Shown here piece after piece: positions 26,093 to 27,500 of a stretch of 27,500 nucleotides of DNA (positions are counted from its first letter, which is position 1; every line of letters begins with the position of its first letter). The notes under the pieces were generated by a model. That model saw nothing but the letters and a program-made list of their open reading frames with translations. It did no database searches and was not told where the DNA came from. This DNA comes from Chrysomallon squamiferum (taxonomy: Eukaryota; Mollusca; Gastropoda; Neomphalida; Peltospiridae), in NCBI GenBank assembly GCA_012295275.1, contig CM022673.1, positions 30,106,973 through 30,134,472 on the forward strand, written 5' to 3'. Position numbers and translations under genes: made by a program.

Positions 26093-26996
26093 CCATATAT
26101 ATAAATGTATGAAAAAAGAGAGAACACAGAGAACGGTGAACACGTTGATAAAAACAGAGAAATTCAACACAGTTATCGACAGAGAATTATTTGAGGCTAC
26201 TGGGAGACTTGTTAACATTATGATAGATTCCTGAACGTGTTCCAAAATAAATAAAAAATGTTCCTACCTTTGACTGTTTATCATATACCATCTTAACTTT
26301 TATAGATATTACGTCGATAACTTTAGCAAAACATTTTTTTTTCTTTTTTTTAGCTTTTTCTTTTATGTAGTAAATCTCAGAATATTTTTACCGTCAAACT
26401 GTCGATATCTTCATAATAAGAACACATCCTGTAAACTTTATATAATTAATATTCATTATGTCGATAGTAATATATGTTTCCTGTACTATAATATAGTTTG
26501 AACGATTTTTATATGTGAAGATACTAATATCTTATGTATAGCTACCATATAATATGCAGTTTGTGACTGTATATTTGTTTAACCAGCGTTCTTCAGACCA
26601 GCCATTGTCAACTTTTTGTTGGGGCAACACGGTCGTTTAAAAGCTCTTCTGTTTCCATGGCCTCAAGCATACAACACAAACATACAGAAATAGAAATCTC
26701 CTCACGTTTTACAGTCTGTGGCCCCGTTCAAATTTGCCATAATTATAGTAATATTATTGTCTCCTTTGAGAATAGTTTCTTTCGATAGGTACATGATCAA
26801 TTTTTGTTAGTTACAGCCCACTACACTTCCCCAATTTATCGTGAACAATGTTATGTTCTGTTTTGTTTTTGCGCATTGTAAAGCAGAAACATATAACCTA
26901 TACATTCTGTAAGTTTATAAAACATTTCTTCATGTTCTTGTTTCATAAATGGTGATTTAAATTTAATTTTATTGTATGTTTTCATGTTTATATACC
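26092..26996 (+). other. Sequence upstream of the HRM exon, probably intron
   Basis: AT-rich with no exon-like frame until the acceptor site. It includes the possible hAT remnant at 26583-26722. Confidence 0.55.
26583..26722. mobile_element. Possible decayed hAT-type transposon end
   Basis: The stretch from AGCGTTCTTCAGACC through TTGTCAACTTTTTGTTGGGG to CTGTGGCCCCGTTC resembles the ends of many animal hAT elements, which carry a TTCTCAACCTTTTT-type terminus and GGCCCC-rich subterminal DNA. No inverted partner or 8-bp duplication was found, so this remains a weak call. Confidence 0.25.
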
Positions 26997-27032
26997 TTTT
27001 ATCTGTCACGTTATTTTCTCATGTTATTTCAG
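26997..27032 (+). other. 3' splice site (acceptor) of the HRM exon
   Basis: A T/C-rich run with few purines ends in TTATTTCAG directly before the exon, a good metazoan acceptor. No branch-point sequence stands out. The reading frame stays open leftwards through this tract to an ATG at 26984, giving a hydrophobic translation. That is expected of a pyrimidine-rich tract and does not by itself show coding. Confidence 0.8.
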
Positions 27033-27140
27033 GTTTATACTGTCCTCCAGAGAAGGATGCATTTCGCTGCTGGGAGGCAACTCCAGCCAACACCACAGTG
27101 TACGGACCATGTCCAGCTTCCATGGGATTCAGTGTATCAG
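27033..27140 (+). CDS. Internal exon of a class B (secretin-family) GPCR: hormone-receptor (HRM) domain segment
   Basis: The exon encodes 35 complete codons plus split codons at both ends. The translation begins (G)LYCPPEKDAFRCW and continues through a PCP motif to GFSVS(G). Seen directly: Cys, eight residues, Cys-Trp, then twelve residues and Cys-Pro, with an Asp five residues after the first Cys. This is the core spacing of the HRM domain, the disulphide-bonded extracellular peptide-hormone binding domain of class B receptors, which signal through G proteins at the plasma membrane. The Asn-Thr-Thr triplet is an N-glycosylation sequon. Both boundaries are phase 1, so the exon is symmetric; it is preceded by a pyrimidine-rich tract ending in CAG and followed by GTAACA. 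The Pro that usually follows Cys-Trp is replaced by Glu. The remaining domain cysteines and the seven membrane helices must lie on exons outside the window. Which ligand group it serves (CRF/DH44, calcitonin/DH31, PDF or PTH-like) cannot be told; an adhesion GPCR with an HRM domain is a less likely alternative. Confidence 0.85.
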
Positions 27141-27146
27141 GTAACA
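27138..27146 (+). other. 5' splice site (donor) of the HRM exon
   Basis: CAG followed by GTAACA matches the metazoan donor consensus at the core positions. It leaves one base of the last codon on this exon (phase 1), mirroring the phase at the acceptor. The frame would otherwise run on to a stop at 27239-27241 through sequence with no domain-like character. Confidence 0.75.
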
Positions 27147-27500
27147 GTTCAAATCTAAAACAGCTTGATAACTATCTGGCATATTTATTTAACAAAGCTT
27201 TACAACTGTTTTATCATGGAAATATCCAATATTACTTTTAGGGTTAGAGTTACAGTGAAGATAAGGATTACAAACACTGAATGAAGTTTTAATCCTGTCG
27301 AAGTACAAATATTGCATCAGCTGTTAAATGTCATGCAGAGATTAATATAAAAATATATTTAATAAAAAACAGTGGATACAGCTTTGTGAAAAAAGATGAT
27401 GTTGCTAAAACAATAGACATTTTTTTATTTTATGCTGAAAATGGTAATTAACATTTTGCTATAAATTTTGTATATAGGTCACTGAGCCTGTCAACACTTA
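27141..27500 (+). other. Start of the downstream intron
   Basis: AT-rich sequence after the donor site. I see no further exon before the window ends; the rest of the HRM domain should be encoded beyond it. Confidence 0.6.

Noticed and set aside
26972-27032. Treating the leader before the HRM exon as coding from 26972
   Set aside because: The codon at 26972 is TTG, not a normal animal start, and the region is a standard acceptor tract; only the ATG at 26984 is kept as a speculative alternative.

Overview
The window looks like a piece of a large, AT-rich animal genome, most likely a cephalopod such as an octopus or another lophotrochozoan. The reasons are very long non-coding stretches, an extreme load of microsatellites (TCTA, TC/GA, CA/GT, TAA, TA), nested Tigger/pogo-type DNA transposon debris, and one short coding exon with GT-AG splice signals. 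No prokaryotic signature is present. The species assignment is inference; no species-specific gene is visible.

Layout: 1-2019 is AT-rich non-coding DNA with small AAT/ATT and CATA tracts. A 27-bp minisatellite (2020-2160) and a TCTA/CCTA array of about 490 bp (2236-2724) follow. At 3384-4400 a nested element is visible: two inverted arms of about 80 bp flank a (TA)n tract, and a 750-bp non-autonomous Tigger-like element sits in that tract with a 41-codon remnant of the transposase N-terminus on the minus strand. From 4401 to about 10800 there is only AT-rich DNA with GA, TC, TAA, TTA/TTG and poly(A) tracts. The region 10373-11600 has more balanced base composition, with an E-box and three copies of ATGACGTTAA. 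From 11600 to 19297 the DNA is again AT-rich and repeat-dotted, apart from a CpG-containing patch at 17340-17960. Around 19411-19557 lies a tRNA-like Pol III promoter on the minus strand, probably a decayed SINE head. Then come a composition island (19740-19990), a 15-bp triplicate (20129-20173), a 31-unit 28-bp minisatellite (21062-21929), a promoter-like motif cluster (22436-22500) and a decayed repeat of about 45 bp (22844-23090).

The only protein-coding segment I can support is a 108-nt, phase 1-1 exon at 27033-27140 (+). It encodes part of the extracellular hormone-receptor (HRM) domain of a class B (secretin-family) G-protein-coupled receptor. The receptor gene therefore runs left to right. 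Much or all of the upstream DNA may be one of its introns or its 5' flank, but the window cannot settle which. The other long open frames are translations of simple repeats and are not treated as genes.

No new multi-gene system is evident. The items most worth a second look are the receptor exon, the internally structured 28-bp minisatellite, the nested MITE/Tigger structure, and several small motif clusters that could be regulatory.
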